From positions 15,518,001 to 15,582,000 of the forward strand of contig CM055613.1 of the NCBI GenBank assembly GCA_029379385.1: DNA of 64,000 nt. The letters run 5' to 3'. The position numbers and the translations under genes are program-made. Below the pieces are notes generated by a model. The model ran no database searches, was not told the origin of the DNA, and saw only the letters and a program-made list of their open reading frames with translations. The stretch comes from Quillaja saponaria. Its lineage: Eukaryota > Streptophyta > Magnoliopsida > Fabales > Quillajaceae. This document shows positions 11,165 through 24,899 of the stretch, piece by piece. Position 1 is the first letter of the stretch, and each line of letters starts with the position of its first letter.

Positions 11165-12529
11165 TCAATCCGAATCCTCGGGATGCTCACTTTTGATATG
11201 ATTTTCCTTCTTTACCCTTGATTGAATCCCATAATAACTAACATACCACTTTGCAAATTTTCTCAACCCAGTTGGTAAATCAGTTGTGGGTTTGTACCCA
11301 AAGTCCTTGAAAGCTAAGCTCACATTTGCATGTGTATATGGAACGTCCCCATTACTTGGCATCTTAATAACATGTTTCTTTGCCTTAGTATTCAACAATC
11401 CTTCCAATATGGAAACCAATTTTCCGACCGGCACCGGTGACTTGTTCCCGAGATTGTATACTCTCAATTGTGCTGGTCCACGCTTCTTGCCGCCACTTCC
11501 GGTACTCTTCTCCGATGTATCCAATGCTCCTAGACACCCTTTGACGATGTCGTCGATGTACGTGAAATCACGCGCCACCTCTTTGCCACCTTGAGTTTGG
11601 TAAATATCAATGGTCTTGCCCTGCAAGATATCTTTGGTGAAAAAGAAGTAAGCCATGTCAGGTCTACCCCAAGGACCGTAAACTGTAAAGAATCTTAAAC
11701 CAGTGAGGGCAAGTCCGTAAATATGGTTATAAGTATGGGCAATTTCCTCGCCGGCTTTTTTGGTTGCGGCATAAAGACTCGCCGGTTGATCGGTCCGATG
11801 TAATTCGGAAAACGGGTTTTCTGTGTTTAAACCGTAGACTGAGCTTGAGGATGCCCACACAATGGATGGTTGAGGATTTGCTGCTTTGGCGATTTCTAGA
11901 AGGTTAACAAATCCGGCAATGTTGGAGGCCACGTAGGATTGTGGGTTCTGCATGGCGTAGCGAACACCAGCCTGGGCGGCGAGGTGGAGTATATGTGTGA
12001 AGGGGACGACATCGAAAAGCTTTGACAACAATGGCGTGTCGTTGAGGTCACCTTCAACAATAAAGATTTGACGTTTTGAAAGAAGTGCTTGTCTTGCTCT
12101 CTTCAGACTCGGATCATAGTAACTATTGAAATTGTCTAGTCCGAGCACCCCGTCGCCGCGCTTTTTTAGCGCTAAGGAGCAGTGGCTCCCAACAAAGCCG
12201 GCGGCACCCGTCACAAGAATTGACATGCCATTAGGGCGACGAGGTGTGGAAGAATGACGGATTTTTTTCTCCCAGGCAGCGCCGCCGGTTCCGCTATAAA
12301 AAGCGGAGGAGAGAAAGTTACCGGTGATGTGGAGATGGTGAGAATTATTATTAGAAAATGGAGGGTAATTGAGAGTGAAGAAGAAAACAAGAACAAGAGC
12401 TACTAAAAGGGTTGCCCGGAAAAGAAGCTTAGAAGAAGCATTTAGAAGCTTAGTGCTATTTACTCTGCGGAGATAACTGTTGTAACGCTCTAGCTTTATG
12501 GTTTTGCTTGTATCCGGAGGAGAAGCCAT
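11165..12529 (-). CDS. GAE: UDP-glucuronate 4-epimerase (GAE family)
   Basis: A 454-residue intact single-exon ORF, matching the usual length (about 430-460) and intronless structure of plant GAE genes. The enzyme interconverts UDP-glucuronate and UDP-galacturonate, the precursor of pectin, and family members are type II Golgi membrane proteins. Visible features: a basic N-terminal tail, one membrane anchor at about residues 36-54, a lumen-side stem to about 95, then an extended-SDR domain with the NAD-binding GxxGxxG at 108-114 (GAAGFVG), the WASSSSVYG strand around 225-233 and the catalytic YxxxK at Y253/K257 (YAATK). The C-terminal substrate part includes GPWGRPDMA and RDFTYIDDIV. The start is chosen because MASPPDTSKT.KLERYNSYLRR is the conserved family N-terminus. 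It closely resembles the GAE6-like subgroup, but I cannot decide the exact paralogue. No neighbour is functionally linked. Confidence 0.95.
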   Translation of the reverse strand: MASPPDTSKTIKLERYNSYLRRVNSTKLLNASSKLLFRATLLVALVLVFFFTLNYPPFSNNNSHHLHITGNFLSSAFYSGTGGAAWEKKIRHSSTPRRPNGMSILVTGAAGFVGSHCSLALKKRGDGVLGLDNFNSYYDPSLKRARQALLSKRQIFIVEGDLNDTPLLSKLFDVVPFTHILHLAAQAGVRYAMQNPQSYVASNIAGFVNLLEIAKAANPQPSIVWASSSSVYGLNTENPFSELHRTDQPASLYAATKKAGEEIAHTYNHIYGLALTGLRFFTVYGPWGRPDMAYFFFTKDILQGKTIDIYQTQGGKEVARDFTYIDDIVKGCLGALDTSEKSTGSGGKKRGPAQLRVYNLGNKSPVPVGKLVSILEGLLNTKAKKHVIKMPSNGDVPYTHANVSLAFKDFGYKPTTDLPTGLRKFAKWYVSYYGIQSRVKKENHIKSEHPEDSD

Positions 12530-15500
12530 TGTTGATATATTGAGACCTAAATTTGTGTATCAGAGCTGAATTTTGAGGTTGGGCCCTGAAGTTGTGAAGT
12601 CTGTGAAAAGATTAATATAAAGCAATAGAGGGGAGGAGACCAAGAGAGAGAGAAAAAAAAAATATTAAGAGATAATGTTTGGAGTTGGTTGGAGACCACT
12701 TTAATTTCTTTTCTTCTTAACTCTTCTCAATATCACACATCACAACATCACAACACTGATGGGAGGTGACAAAAGAAATGGGATAGAGTGGAAAGTCCCT
12801 AAATTTTGGTGAATTACAAGTATACCCTTGCATTATGTTATATATGTGGACACTGCCAAGTGCCATTAATGTATAAAAACTCACAATGTCATCCACTTCA
12901 TCTTCAATACAAGATCACTATAGTTTTCTTTAGAAATTTGTAATGAAAAATGAAAGTTAAATTAGTGTGGCTTTGTTGTTGAAAATTTATTATTTAAAAG
13001 TGCAAATAATATAATTATTAATATTTTAAAAAAAATTAATTGGTATTAATCCATTTAATGGGACAATGTACAACTTTATTATTTATCATAATAACAGTTG
13101 ACAATGACTTTAGGGTTATATAAATAATAAATTATAAGTTTTAAAATATTTCAAGTTTCAATCAATGTATTTATAACATATTTATAAAAAGTGCATGCGC
13201 TTAGTAAAATAAATCAAATCATTAAATATATTATACTACAATGATGGTGACCTATTACATAAATGTTAAAATCTTACATATCATAACAAGAGTGTTTAGA
13301 AAATTAAGTTAAAAATAAAAATTCAACAAGTAATATCGTCCTTACAGATCATCAATACTATGTGATTTGAATTTAAAATTATTCTTATTTTATAATTCAA
13401 AGTTGAGTCTAACTACATTCTATAAATAGAAAAGAAAAATTCTAATAGGAAAATTTGGAAAAGAGACAATTACCAATCTTATCTTTTATGCCTTGGCATT
13501 TAAAATAATAAAATAAAATAAGTTGTAGTTTGTAAGTTGAATGCACATTGCATAATAGCTAAGAAGAGTAGCAAAAAATCATTAAAAATGAAAAATTAGG
13601 CAAGTCAACGGGGTACTAAGGCATTAAAAAGTAGAATTTAGGCCAAAAGAGAGAGACATAATCAGATTAATTAAACTTCAACGAGGGCTGGACAAGTTCC
13701 ACTCTATTCTTTAAAAGTCAATGAATACAAGAGTTTCAACGTGTAAGTTACAACTTCATTATTGGTGGATTTTCCAATAGTTTATTTGTATGTGTGACAG
13801 TTAGTTACCCACATTGTATTTATAATTCTAATTTATTTTTAAAATATTTATTACACTAATTAACAATCAATGTGTAATTAATGAATTATTATTTTAAATT
13901 TTAATAATTATCACAAAGTTTTTTTTTAGGATGCAATTTTAATCTAATTATTTAACGTGTCTAATTAATAAAAAATCAATAAAATGATATTGTGAAAACA
14001 ATAATATTTAAGATTATAAAAATATATATATTAAATTAAGAAACTTAATTGTAATGTGTCTGTTTCGCTTTGTCAAAATAATTATAATGACATATGATTT
14101 TAAACATTAAATTGACAAGTCTGATAATTAGAATAAAACCGTACCTTTACGGCACATATTAAAAAAATCAATATTCTTTTTTTTCTTCAAATTTTCCATT
14201 ATATTTAGTAGATCTTGCAATTAAAGCTTAGTTTTATTCATTAATGCTAGATTAGCTTAGAAAACTAGCCAAGTTTGCTTTCAGTTTCCTAAAGAATTCT
14301 GCTTCGAAAATTGCTCGAAGACAAAGGCTGCTGTGGTCGGTTGTCTAAACCTTAATTGGATTATAAATTTTAATTGGCCAGCTGGATTTAGAAATTTGTG
14401 TACCTTTTTTTTAAATTTTATCAAAGATAGGAAAATTTCTATTCTTATTCAAAAATAGCAAAAACAATTGTTGACATTCTCCATTTTATTTTATTTTTTT
14501 GTGTTAGCTCCAAATTATATTTTATCCTTGCAGTAAAATCCAAGAAAAATGTCAGAGAAATTAATAATTCAAAAATGTAAAAAAAAAAAAAAAACAAATA
14601 AAAGGGAAGTTGTTATTGTTATTTAATTTTTGTTAGTATATATAGAAATTGAAAGAAAGAAGATAATAATACAATAAAAAGGTTTTCAAATCATAATCTA
14701 CTTTTTTTAAAGGAAAAAACTTTAGTAAAGTACGAAATTGTGTATCGATGAAGGTACCCGTACCCTTAAAAGTAACAAAGATACTCACAAAATTAATCAA
14801 CTATAATTACAAATTGACAAAAAAAAATCTTATTTTTTCATCTCAAAAATTATTTTCCAATCAATTTCATTCTAAAACTTGCAAAATATTTACAGTATCT
14901 TCCTTAACAAATCTAAATAGGCGGTCAATATTTTTGACTTAAATTAATGATGTGATTTATAATATTTTCTTGGGTATCATATATATATATTGAATTGGAA
15001 AAAAAATATTTTGTCACAAACCTTTTTTTATCAATTTCATCCTAAAATTATATTTGTATTTATATTTTCTCTTAAAAAATCTTAAAATATTATTAAATTA
15101 GTCATAATTTAAAAATATTATAATCATTATAAACCTTAATTTCATGATGTTTAGAGAGAAATGGTAGAAATGGGAGTAAGAGAGCATGCATGAGAGGAGT
15201 ATTAATATATATATATATATATATTACCTGAGACGATAAATATTACCCTGAAAAAATATTATAATTTTGCTGATAGAAATTTAGAAAATAATTCCAAAAT
15301 AATTATGTTTACTTAATATTTTATCATTATCAATTATATATTAATATATTACAGTAATAATTTGACTAGGGTATTAAAGATAACACACTTATATTTTTTG
15401 TAAATAAATTTGGAGCATCATCATTATAGATCAGAAGTCTAAATTAATAATTCATTTAAAAATGAAAGGAATATAAAATATTAATTATTTCCTTATTCTG

Positions 15501-16898
15501 ACTTTCCATGATTACCCATGTCTAATGCTGCTACCACTAAACACACCATGTGATTAGAAAGACAATTTTGTTCCCATTCACCCCACCGACGGCATAAGGT
15601 GTAATTTCGTAATTATGAGCTAAATGCAAGGGCAATCTCGTCTATATTGCTCGGACTGAGATATTTGATCACAATCTTGTCATTTTTGACTCAGCATCTA
15701 CTATTCCTTAATTCCTTTGCATGCCAAATATTAGAAAAAATAACAATTTATATAGCATTTTTTTTCTTCAAAATATTAGAAAAAATTATTTGTAATTGTG
15801 CTTAGTTACTATTAGAGTATTAGTTGTAAGATGTTGAGAAAAGTAAAAGATAATAATGTTTTAGGATAATGGTCGACCTTCTTGTCCAAAATAATATGTT
15901 ACATTTTTATATAATCATTTTCCTATATCTATCAAATTCAAAAGTAACAAAAATCATGACATATTAGGCAGGATAATTAATTTTATTTTGAGTCTTCTAG
16001 ATAACATTAGAAAAAATTATCAGTTGAATTAATTGATATCTTTTGTATATTATAAGAAAAATTGTTTCATCAAATCAAATAAATCTCAATAAGACAGTTA
16101 ACTATTATTATTATTATTATGTTTTGGGTCATGTTAAATGTTCATTTGTCATTATAATGCATGCCCACACGTATAAATTATAACCACAAGGATGAGGTAA
16201 GGTGCGTTTCCATGGTGGGACATGTATATATATATGTACACATAATGGAGGTGTCAATCTCATTTTTGGTTGAAGATGGTGGGAAAAAGAAAGAAGGTTC
16301 ATAAAAGCATCCTTATTCCTTCGTATATAGGCAAAAGGTGTAGGGTACCTTACCACCTTATATTGTGGATGTGGGGGGTCATGTCCCTTCTTCTTGGTCT
16401 TATATGTATATTTATATTCTCTAAAAAGTCAGCCTCTCTATCACATATTTACATGGGAATATTATACACTAGCTAGTTGCAGTCTAACATTAAATACTTC
16501 AACATGTATTTTCAGATAAAAGTTTATATGTAATATATGTGATGGATATTTATTTTGATTTGGAATATTGGTGACGACAAACAGAAATAATTAACAGTTC
16601 TTATGAATGGTACTTCACAACAACTTAGCTACTTGGCTACATACTTGGATCTTTTGTTAGACTTCAACTAATAATTTCAATATTTTCTGGAAGATGGACA
16701 AATTGGAAAAGAAATTAATATGCTTTCGCTAAACTGCATGTGATGTGTACTTTATTACTATTCTTATTATATTTCCATTTTAGGGTTTAAAGTTTACCAA
16801 ATTTTAGTTAAGAAATTCTAGTCATCCTCAAAGAGTTATAACTTTCACTATCTTTCATTGTTTCCCATCTCTCTCTCCCTCTAATCCATGCCAGATCA
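12530..16898. other. AT-rich intergenic region
   Basis: The first part (12530-12760) is the upstream and 5'-untranslated region of the minus-strand epimerase gene, with a GA-rich tract at 12627-12660. A (TA)n microsatellite lies near 15203-15224. Short ORFs at 16129-16476 on both strands show no domain. I see no supported gene or clear transposon terminus. Confidence 0.5.
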
Positions 16899-17361
16899 TG
16901 TAATATTTATACATAATCACATACATGAATTTAGAACACATTAACAATAAAACTTACATATTTGATTGAGCCATAACAGCGGAATATGTGAAACCTCAAA
17001 CAAGAACGTCTTAGTAGAATGCTTATACAGCTAGGTTTTTCTCTGCGTACTCTCAGTTTTACTGGCATCTCTAAATGGGGTAAGATATGCTTATTAAGAG
17101 AGAAGATGGAACCTAGCTTATTTATCATCAAATAAAACCTAAGAGTCTTCTCATTAAAGACTCCTAAAGTCACCCGGCCTATATTTACTATCAATCCACA
17201 TCTAACAGATAAGAAGTATACTAGAGCTCTATCCAAAATAATCACATAAACTATAGGGGCTCTTACTAGCATGTCTCAAGTGAACCAAACCTTAAGCTCG
17301 TTTTTATTAAAACAAAATCATACAATTAATAACAAGCTTCACACATGTTGAGTTTCTAACA
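16899..17361 (-). repeat. 3' LTR of the copia element
   Basis: 463 bp, starting TGTAATATTTATACA on the plus strand and ending TTTCTAACA. It matches 23607-24069 along its whole length. Confidence 0.92.
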
Positions 17362-17370
17362 TTCTCCTAC
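17362..17370 (-). other. Polypurine tract of the copia element
   Basis: On the minus strand GTAGGAGAA lies directly before the LTR start TGTTAGAAA. This is the expected primer for plus-strand DNA synthesis. Confidence 0.7.
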
Positions 17371-18046
17371 TTTGGACAACATTAATTGTAGTTTTAAATT
17401 TTGAAAAACATATTTTTTTTAAAATGACTCTTGGGCAAGGTATAACATTTATGTGGCCATAATTTTTTTAAAAAAAATTTGGTACGCACCTCAAACAATC
17501 CAGCCTAATTAAGTTATCAATATCGAATCATGGCAATCATTGTACCAATTAAACGACACAAGACCAATCCATGGTTACAATTACTAATAACCTAATCTAC
17601 AATAGGATCTAGATGTGGTAGTGTAGCAAGAAAATAGCATCCCAATGTGATCAACATATGTTATTTTCATTGTCGCTCTTCCAAGTGATTTCATTAAAAA
17701 CTGAATGCTTTCAAAAAGCACTAGAAATCAAGTAAGCTTAATTTTAAGCTTGTATGTCTCAACAACCATCTCGAGATATCCAACTAGTGCTATTTTGAAA
17801 CAAACCTTCAAATTGACAAAACCGTTATACTTAAGACAGAGACCAAGTCTTAAGATTTTAATGCAATGAAATGTCATATATAAATAACCATATGTACACA
17901 TAAAATATCAATCATATCATAATAAAAATAACTATTATTTTCATTAATAAAACGTATCATCCAAAAAGGATGTAAATAAAATCATGAGATACAAAATAAC
18001 ATATATAACATGCTAACTAGTTTGAATAAAACAACGCAAACTCCCA

Positions 18047-21000
18047 CTAACAAAAAACATCAAAAGACTCCACAATACTTATGTTATTAACATGACTTTT
18101 GAGAACCCCAGTCCTAAGTCCATTGGTTAAAGGATCTGCTAATATTTTTTTTGTTTCAATAAATTCAAACACAATATCACATTTTTTCACTAAATCCCTG
18201 GTAGCCAAATACTTAATATCTATAGCTTTCGATGCACTAGAAATCTTGTTGTTCTTTGAAAAGAACACAGTGCAACTGTAGTCACAATAAATTTTAAGAA
18301 GTCTAGAGATCGAATCAACCACACCAAGATAGGTTGTCATGTTCTTCAATCATATACGTTATGTTAATGCTCTATAACAAGCAACAAACTTGGCCTGCAT
18401 ATTGGAAGAAGCAGCGATTGTTTGTTTGAAACTTTTCTAAGATATAGCTCTCCCGGCTAACATGAAAATGTATCCTGAAGTGGATCTCAGATTATATTTG
18501 CAACCAACAAAGTCAGAATCAGAGTAACTAATCAACTAAAGATGATCAACCTTTCTATATACTAGTATAAAATTCCTTGGTTCTCTGCAAATACCTCATA
18601 ACTTTTCTCACCGCAACACAATGTTCTGGTCCTGAGTTTAACTAATATATACCAATAATTCTAACTGCAAAAGTAATGTCAGGTATGGTGCAAACCTGAG
18701 CATACAACAAGCTTCCAACTGCGATAGCATAAGTCACATTCTTCATGCACTTTTTGTGAAAATCATTTACTGGACAATAATTCAAACTGAATTTGTCACC
18801 CTTGATTACTGGTACTTTCCCAGGCTTACATTTCAGCATATTAAACCTATCGAACACACGATCAATGTAAGCTCGCTAAGAAAGACCCAACAAACGACGA
18901 GATCTGTCTTGATGAATTTCAATACCAAGAACAAATGATGCCTTCTCAAGATCCTTCATGTCAAATGTCTTAGATAACATCAATTTTGTCTTATGTGGTA
19001 AACCAATGTCACTGCTGGCAAGCAAAATATCATCAACATATAAAACTAGTATGATAAATTTGCTCCTATTGACTTTAAGATATATGCACTGATTAATTTT
19101 ATTTTTAACAAAACCAAGAGAGGTGATTACCTAATCAAACTTTAAGAACCACTGTCAGAATGCTTGTTTTAGACCATAGATAGACTTCATGAGTCACTCC
19201 TTCCATTTTCTTTGAAACCTTCATGTTGAACCATGTAAACCTCTTTAGCAAGATCTCCATTTAAGAAGGTTGTCTTCACATCCATATGATCTAACTCAAG
19301 ATTAAAATAAGCACCGGATGCCATGATACCCTAAAAGAGTCTTTAGTTGATATAGGAGAGATAGTCTTACTAAAATGTACACCTTCTCTTTGAGAGAAAC
19401 CTTTAGCTATAAGTCTTGCTTTGAAATGCTCAATTTTTCCTTTTGAATCTTTCTTGGTCTTGTAAACCCACATGTACCCAATGGGTCTGCAACCCTCTAG
19501 AAGTGCAACTAACGCCCACATACCATTGTGTCATAGATTGCATATTTTCTCTCATGGCTTCAATTAACTTATCTGACAATGGACTAGAGACAGCTTTTCC
19601 AAATGTTGTATGATCAACAATATGACCAACATCATAATCAATCTCACCCAAATACAAAATAAAGTCATTAGAAATATCATGTTTTCTTTGCTGTTTGGAC
19701 CTTCTGACAAGTATTTGTGCAACTGAATTTTGTTGCTGAGGAGCTTCATTAGAAACATGTGCAGTAGCTTCAGTGGGAATAGGTGATGCTACTTTGGCTT
19801 GTTCATTTACTTTCCTCCCTATCACCTGTTCTCACAACATCGTAAGTACAATTGCTTCTGACAGATCATATAAAGGAATAGTAATATCCTTATTTCGCTC
19901 TCCCTAACATGAAGATGAAGACTTTTCCAACTCAACAACATTAAATTCCAAGAACTTACAGTTTGTGATTCTACTATTTTGGTTCCTCGTGTGGGCCAAT
20001 AGAACCTGCATCTCTTAGTGTGATCTAAATAACCAATAAAGTAACAGCGGATAGTTCTAAGGTTGATTTTCTTCTCATTTGGGTTATAGATTCTCACTTC
20101 AGTTAAACACCCCCAGACACGAAAATGATTCAAGCTAGGCTTCCTCCTCGTCCACTCAAAAGATGTTTTAGGCACCGTTTTACTGGGAACCCTATTAAAG
20201 ATGTACAAGACAGCTTTAATGGCTTTCCCTCAAAGATATTCAAGTAGGTTTGACCTACTCATCATGTCCTTAAGGGTGCGATTACGCCTTTCGGCCATAC
20301 CATTTTGTTACAGGGCTATCAGGCATAGTATGTTGAGCACAATCCCACATTCTTGTAAGTACTTGGCAAATGGTCCCATATGTTGTCCATTAACTCTATG
20401 TTTGCCATAATACTCATCCCCACGGTTAGATCTCATAATCTTAATAACTTTTCCTAATTGTTTTTCAACTTTAGTTTTGAAAATTATAAATTTATCAAGA
20501 GAATCACATTTTTCTTTAATCAAGTATGGAAAACCAAAACAGGAAAAGTTATCAAGAAGGTAATGAAATAATAGTTTTTACAGCAAAGTGGTGGAATATG
20601 GTCCACTAATGTCTGATATGAAAGATCTCTAAGAGTCCTGAACTACGGGTTATCCCTTTTCTCTTTGTCTTGGCCAATTTACCTCTAATGCAATCAACAC
20701 AAGTTTCTAAATCACCAAAATCAAGTGATGGTAAGTACTATCCTTAATTAGACTTTTAACTTCTTCTATTGATATGTGACGAGACGCTTATGCCAAAGCA
20801 TTAAGGATTGCTTTTTAATTAAAGGTCTTTTTAAAATAACTTTTTAAGTATTTAAGGAGGAATTAACATTTAAGGGTGCTAAAATCATCATGTATAAACT
20901 ATTAGACAAAACACACCCTCCAAGAATTTCAGAATTTAAAAGCAACTAAACTTTCGAATTACCAAAATTAAAGAAATAACCAATTTTGTCCAACAAAGAA

Positions 21001-22140
21001 ACTGAAATAAAATTCCACCTAAAAGACGGTACACAAAAAGTGTTTTCCAAAACAAGTTCAAAACCACTTTCTAAAACTAAAAAGATGATTCATATAGACT
21101 CGACTTCAATTTCAACATCATTCTCGACTTTAAGCTTTGCCTCTAAATCACTTGGCTTCCTTTGGTGTTTGAAAACCTACATGGTACAAGCAACATGAAT
21201 AGTCGCACCACTGTCAAGTCACCAAGAATTTGATGGGACATTAACTAAATTGGATTCAAAACAAGCGAAAACTAGTGAGTTACCTTATTGTTTATTTTCT
21301 TTTCTAACCGGGATTTCAATTTGAAGCTGTCTGCTTTAACATGATCTCTCATTTTACAAAAGAAACATGTAATGTCCTTTTTAATGGCAGCCTTAGGACC
21401 ACCCACAATAGGGTTTTGACTAATACCATGCCCTTTTGCATCCTGAGTTTTCTTATGATGAGTATATTTAGACTTACCCTGATCACCGTTGGCTAGAACT
21501 AGGTTTGGAATGGGAACAAAAAGTGTGGTTTCATTCTTTTCTTTCTTAAGCTTATCATCCTCAACCACACACTTAAAGATAAAGTCATTAATAGTCCAAG
21601 ATTCATTTTGGGTGCTGTAAGCAGTTTTATTTTAGAAGAAGTCAAGTGGTAATGAATTGAGAGAATGGTAAACTGTAAAAATATCAGGGATTGGTATTTC
21701 TTTACTTTTAAGCTTGGTTTGGACATGAACCATTTTGAGAATAAACTCCCGAACCCTAGTTCCATTTTCATATCTCATGCTCGCTGGATCATTTATTAGC
21801 TTTCCAGTTTCAGTATTATCAGATTCCTTGTACTTATCCCTCACAGCTTTCATGAAGTCTTTGGCACTTTGAGTTTCAGGCAAGCCACTCAAAAGGTGTT
21901 CAGAAATTGATTTCTTCATGTAGATCAAACTTAACTTATTTGATATCTCCTATTTCTCAAAAGCCTCTTTTTGAGCTAAGGAGCTAGCATTAGAAAGATT
22001 AGCAAATTTCTCACTATGCAGAGTTAAATCGATATCCATAATTTCCACAGCAAATTCAACATTTTGCTTCCATTTCTTAAAGTTAGAACCGTTCAACAAT
22101 TCAATAGTAACACTATTGTTGTTAACACTAGGGAGACTAA
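18047..22140 (-). pseudogene. Broken copia gag-pol polyprotein
   Basis: Pieces in order on the minus strand: gag with the opening LNGSNFKKWKQNVEFA motif (about 22110-22040) and a zinc knuckle near 21340 reading CFFCKMRDHVKADS, where the fourth ligand of CX2CX4HX4C is serine. Integrase core pieces lie at 20520-20230, with RSNRGDEYYG where the catalytic Asp of the family's RSDRGGEY is Asn; the later NGMAERRNR keeps its Glu. Reverse transcriptase starts near 19480 (WVYKTKKDSKGKIEHFKARLIAKGF), and the active-site YVDDILLA is intact at about 19045-19020. The RT end near 18860-18640 reads PYxxAVGSLLYAQVCTIPDI-like. RNase H near 18350-18050 has DYSCTVFFSKNNK and ADPLTNGL. Frames change repeatedly and in-frame stops are present, so no full protein can be made. 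Confidence 0.9.
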
Positions 22141-23590
22141 TTCAATAACAAATAATGCAACATGTCAAATAAATTGAGTAATTAATAACCAAGAAAAAAA
22201 ATTTATTCTCCAAGAATTCAAAGTGCATCATTGCAGAGAATGTAATATGCTATTAAGATCTCATGATCAACCCATGATACTGAAATTAGAGCATCCTAGC
22301 TTTCAAAAAATCTATGCCCTTTAGACAGATAAACCTTATAGGCCAGTATATCCTAAACCATGTGTTTCATGTATTTTCCAAAATTAAAGTATATAATAAC
22401 CCTCTTCAGGCTGGAAATTATATACAATAATTCAAGAAACATCTCGTACTGTAGCTTTCAAAAATCTCAAAAATTCTATACAGATAGACCACTTTGGTAG
22501 CAACCATCTACATAAACCTAAAAGATTTTCTCAAGCATGGAAAATATAATTACTCACAATTTATCATTTCAAACTGAAATCCATTTTAAAAGTATCTTAA
22601 ACACATATTACAATTTTGAACATTGAATCAAAATAGAAGCATTCTACTACACATGTTTTGAAAACACAAGAGTACAAAATTATTTAGCTCTCACTAGGGA
22701 GAGTACCTACTATTCACAGTTTCAAAACATATAATATATGAAAAGTTAATAGTCCTCAACAATTATATATGTGCAACTATGTTAGTTTAAAACACAACAA
22801 AATATCATATACTAAAATAATAATTTATGCACATAATATCCCAAATTTAACCATACTATAAAATTCTAAAATTAAAAAAAATTAATTTTGTAAAAATTTG
22901 GGAGGGATACGATAGGTAAAGGGCGGCGTGTGTACTACACATGCCCCCTGCCAAGCTTGGCCATCATAAGCATGGGTTAGAGCCCTTCTTCTTCCTCCAG
23001 CCGGGTCTGTTTGACCCAGATTGGAAGGAAACGGGTCTTCCTCGACTTGGTTACTGAAAATGTCAATTTTTGCCTAACTTTTTCAGAAAAGTAATGGGTT
23101 TTCAATGGGGTTTAAGTATTCTAACAAAACCTCTAAGAGAATTTTAATTTTATTCGACTTAACAAGGTTTAATAACTTGAATTAAAGAACTATCATGAAC
23201 ACGAAAGCGATTCTACCTTGAATTTGTTGTAACTCTGTCATTTAATTCAATTAAATGGTTCCTAATTCTTTAATAAGACATTAGAAGCAAAATCCGTTGT
23301 TCTAATCAGATCAAAACAATGTAAATTCTACGTTTTTGAAATCAAAATTAAGTTATGATCTTGAATTAGCCCAAAAAGGAAAAACCTAGATTTCTCAATT
23401 CTTAATTGGTTATATCATGCATACTATATATCAAATTAAAGATATAATCGAGACCATTAAAAGCCCTAACAATTCCTGCTCAAATTTATTCATATAAGAA
23501 TTCGATTTTGAGTTTAAAAAACTGACTTCTATAAACACTATTATTTTATGTTAATTAAATGAATATTAAGGTTCTAAATTCATGTAGATT

Positions 23591-23604
23591 AGGCTCTGAT
23601 ACCA
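23591..23604 (-). other. Primer-binding site of the copia element (tRNA-iMet)
   Basis: The minus strand reads TGGTATCAGAGCCT immediately inside the 5' LTR (one C-A dinucleotide away). This is the standard plant copia complement to the initiator-methionine tRNA 3' end. Confidence 0.85.
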
Positions 23605-23606
23605 CA

Positions 23607-24069
23607 TGTAATATTTATACATGATCACATACATGAATTTAGAATACATTAAAAATAAAACTTGTATTCCTGATTGAGCCATAGCAACGAAATATGTGAA
23701 ACCTCAAATAAGCATGCCTAATTAGAAAGCTTATATAGCTAGGTCTTTCTCTCCATATTCTTAGTTTTACTGGAAAATCTCAATAAGGCAAGATATACTT
23801 ATTAAGAGATGAGGAGAGACCTAGCTTATTTATCATCAAATAAAGCCTAAGAGTCCTCCCATTAAAAACTCTTAAAGTCACTCAGCCTACACTTACTAGT
23901 CAATTCACATCTTACAGATAAGAAGTGTGCTAGAGCCTTGTCTAAAATGATCGCATAAACCATATAGGCTCTTACTAGCATATCTCAAGTGGACTAAACC
24001 TTGAAGCCTGTTTTTATCTAAATAAAATCATACAATTAATGACAGCTTATACACATGGATTTTCTAACA
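23607..24069 (-). repeat. 5' LTR of the copia element
   Basis: 463 bp, the same length and termini as the left LTR. The two copies have drifted visibly, which sets the relative age of the insertion. Confidence 0.92.
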
Positions 24070-24882
24070 TATCAAACTTATATCACTAACCTATAATATT
24101 TTTTGTGTACTTATAATGACATCTCGTATAAAAATAATACTCCTTACAGCTAATATTTATATAGAAATCTTAATAGTATGCCCTAAAAACAGCGACATTA
24201 GATGTTTACGGTATACTACATATAATATAGTTTAATTCAATTATTAATAAAGTGAAGTTATTTAAACTATATGACATTCTATTTATCATGTATTTAGTTG
24301 TTAATTAATTCTCTAAAATTAATATGATGAATATCATGTAATAAAAATAATAGAAATAAAAATCATGGTATGATCCTGCTTATAAGATATATTTTCTTAA
24401 GTTTTATTTTTAAACATTCTTGATAATAAAATCATTTATAATGAAAACTAATAATCCAGTTAGATTAGTATACATTATGTTAGCTTAAATGTTGAGGGTA
24501 ATCGCTCTCATGATTACTTATATAGTTGACACTATAAGAAACATGTAGGTGCTTGTTAGAGAATAATTTTACCAAAATGACTTGTTCATAGAACATATGA
24601 ACTTTTATATAGTTATCAATGAGAGCTATTCGTTGTAGTAGTAGCAAATGATATTTAGACTTGAGGCATCATAGATACCTTGTACATAAGTTATCATGCT
24701 TTGATGATATCTAAGTATAATATATCATGAGTTATATAGGGGAATATTAGGTATTACTATCTATGTATAGAGGTATATGAGTGCACAATAAGGGATCTAT
24801 CACTATCAGTAAAAAGAAAAAATATTTTATGTTATCTAGTTAAAACATAACTTAAAAAGTTTCTGGCCATGGTGATATGACA
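24070..24882. other. AT-rich spacer right of the copia element
   Basis: No gene or transposon terminus recognised. Confidence 0.45.
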
Positions 24883-24899
24883 CTAGATTAAAGAATCTA

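Larger units (their letters stand above)
16899..24069 (-). mobile_element. Complete Ty1/copia LTR retrotransposon, inactive
   Basis: A 7171-bp element in minus orientation. Two LTRs of equal length (463 bp) both run TG..CA. Flanks are GATCA on the left and TATCA on the right, a 5-bp target duplication with one change. A tRNA-Met primer-binding site sits inside the right LTR and a polypurine tract inside the left LTR. The interior order read on the minus strand is gag, integrase, reverse transcriptase, RNase H, which is the copia (Pseudoviridae-type) order. The coding frame is broken by many stops and shifts. Over the first ~100 aligned LTR positions I count roughly 15% differences, so the insertion is old. 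Confidence 0.93.

Noticed and set aside
11286..11594. 102-residue plus-strand ORF
   Set aside because: Lies entirely antisense inside the epimerase coding region; a shadow of its codon use.
16129..16476. Overlapping ORFs on both strands
   Set aside because: No family resemblance and mutually antisense; treated as chance frames.
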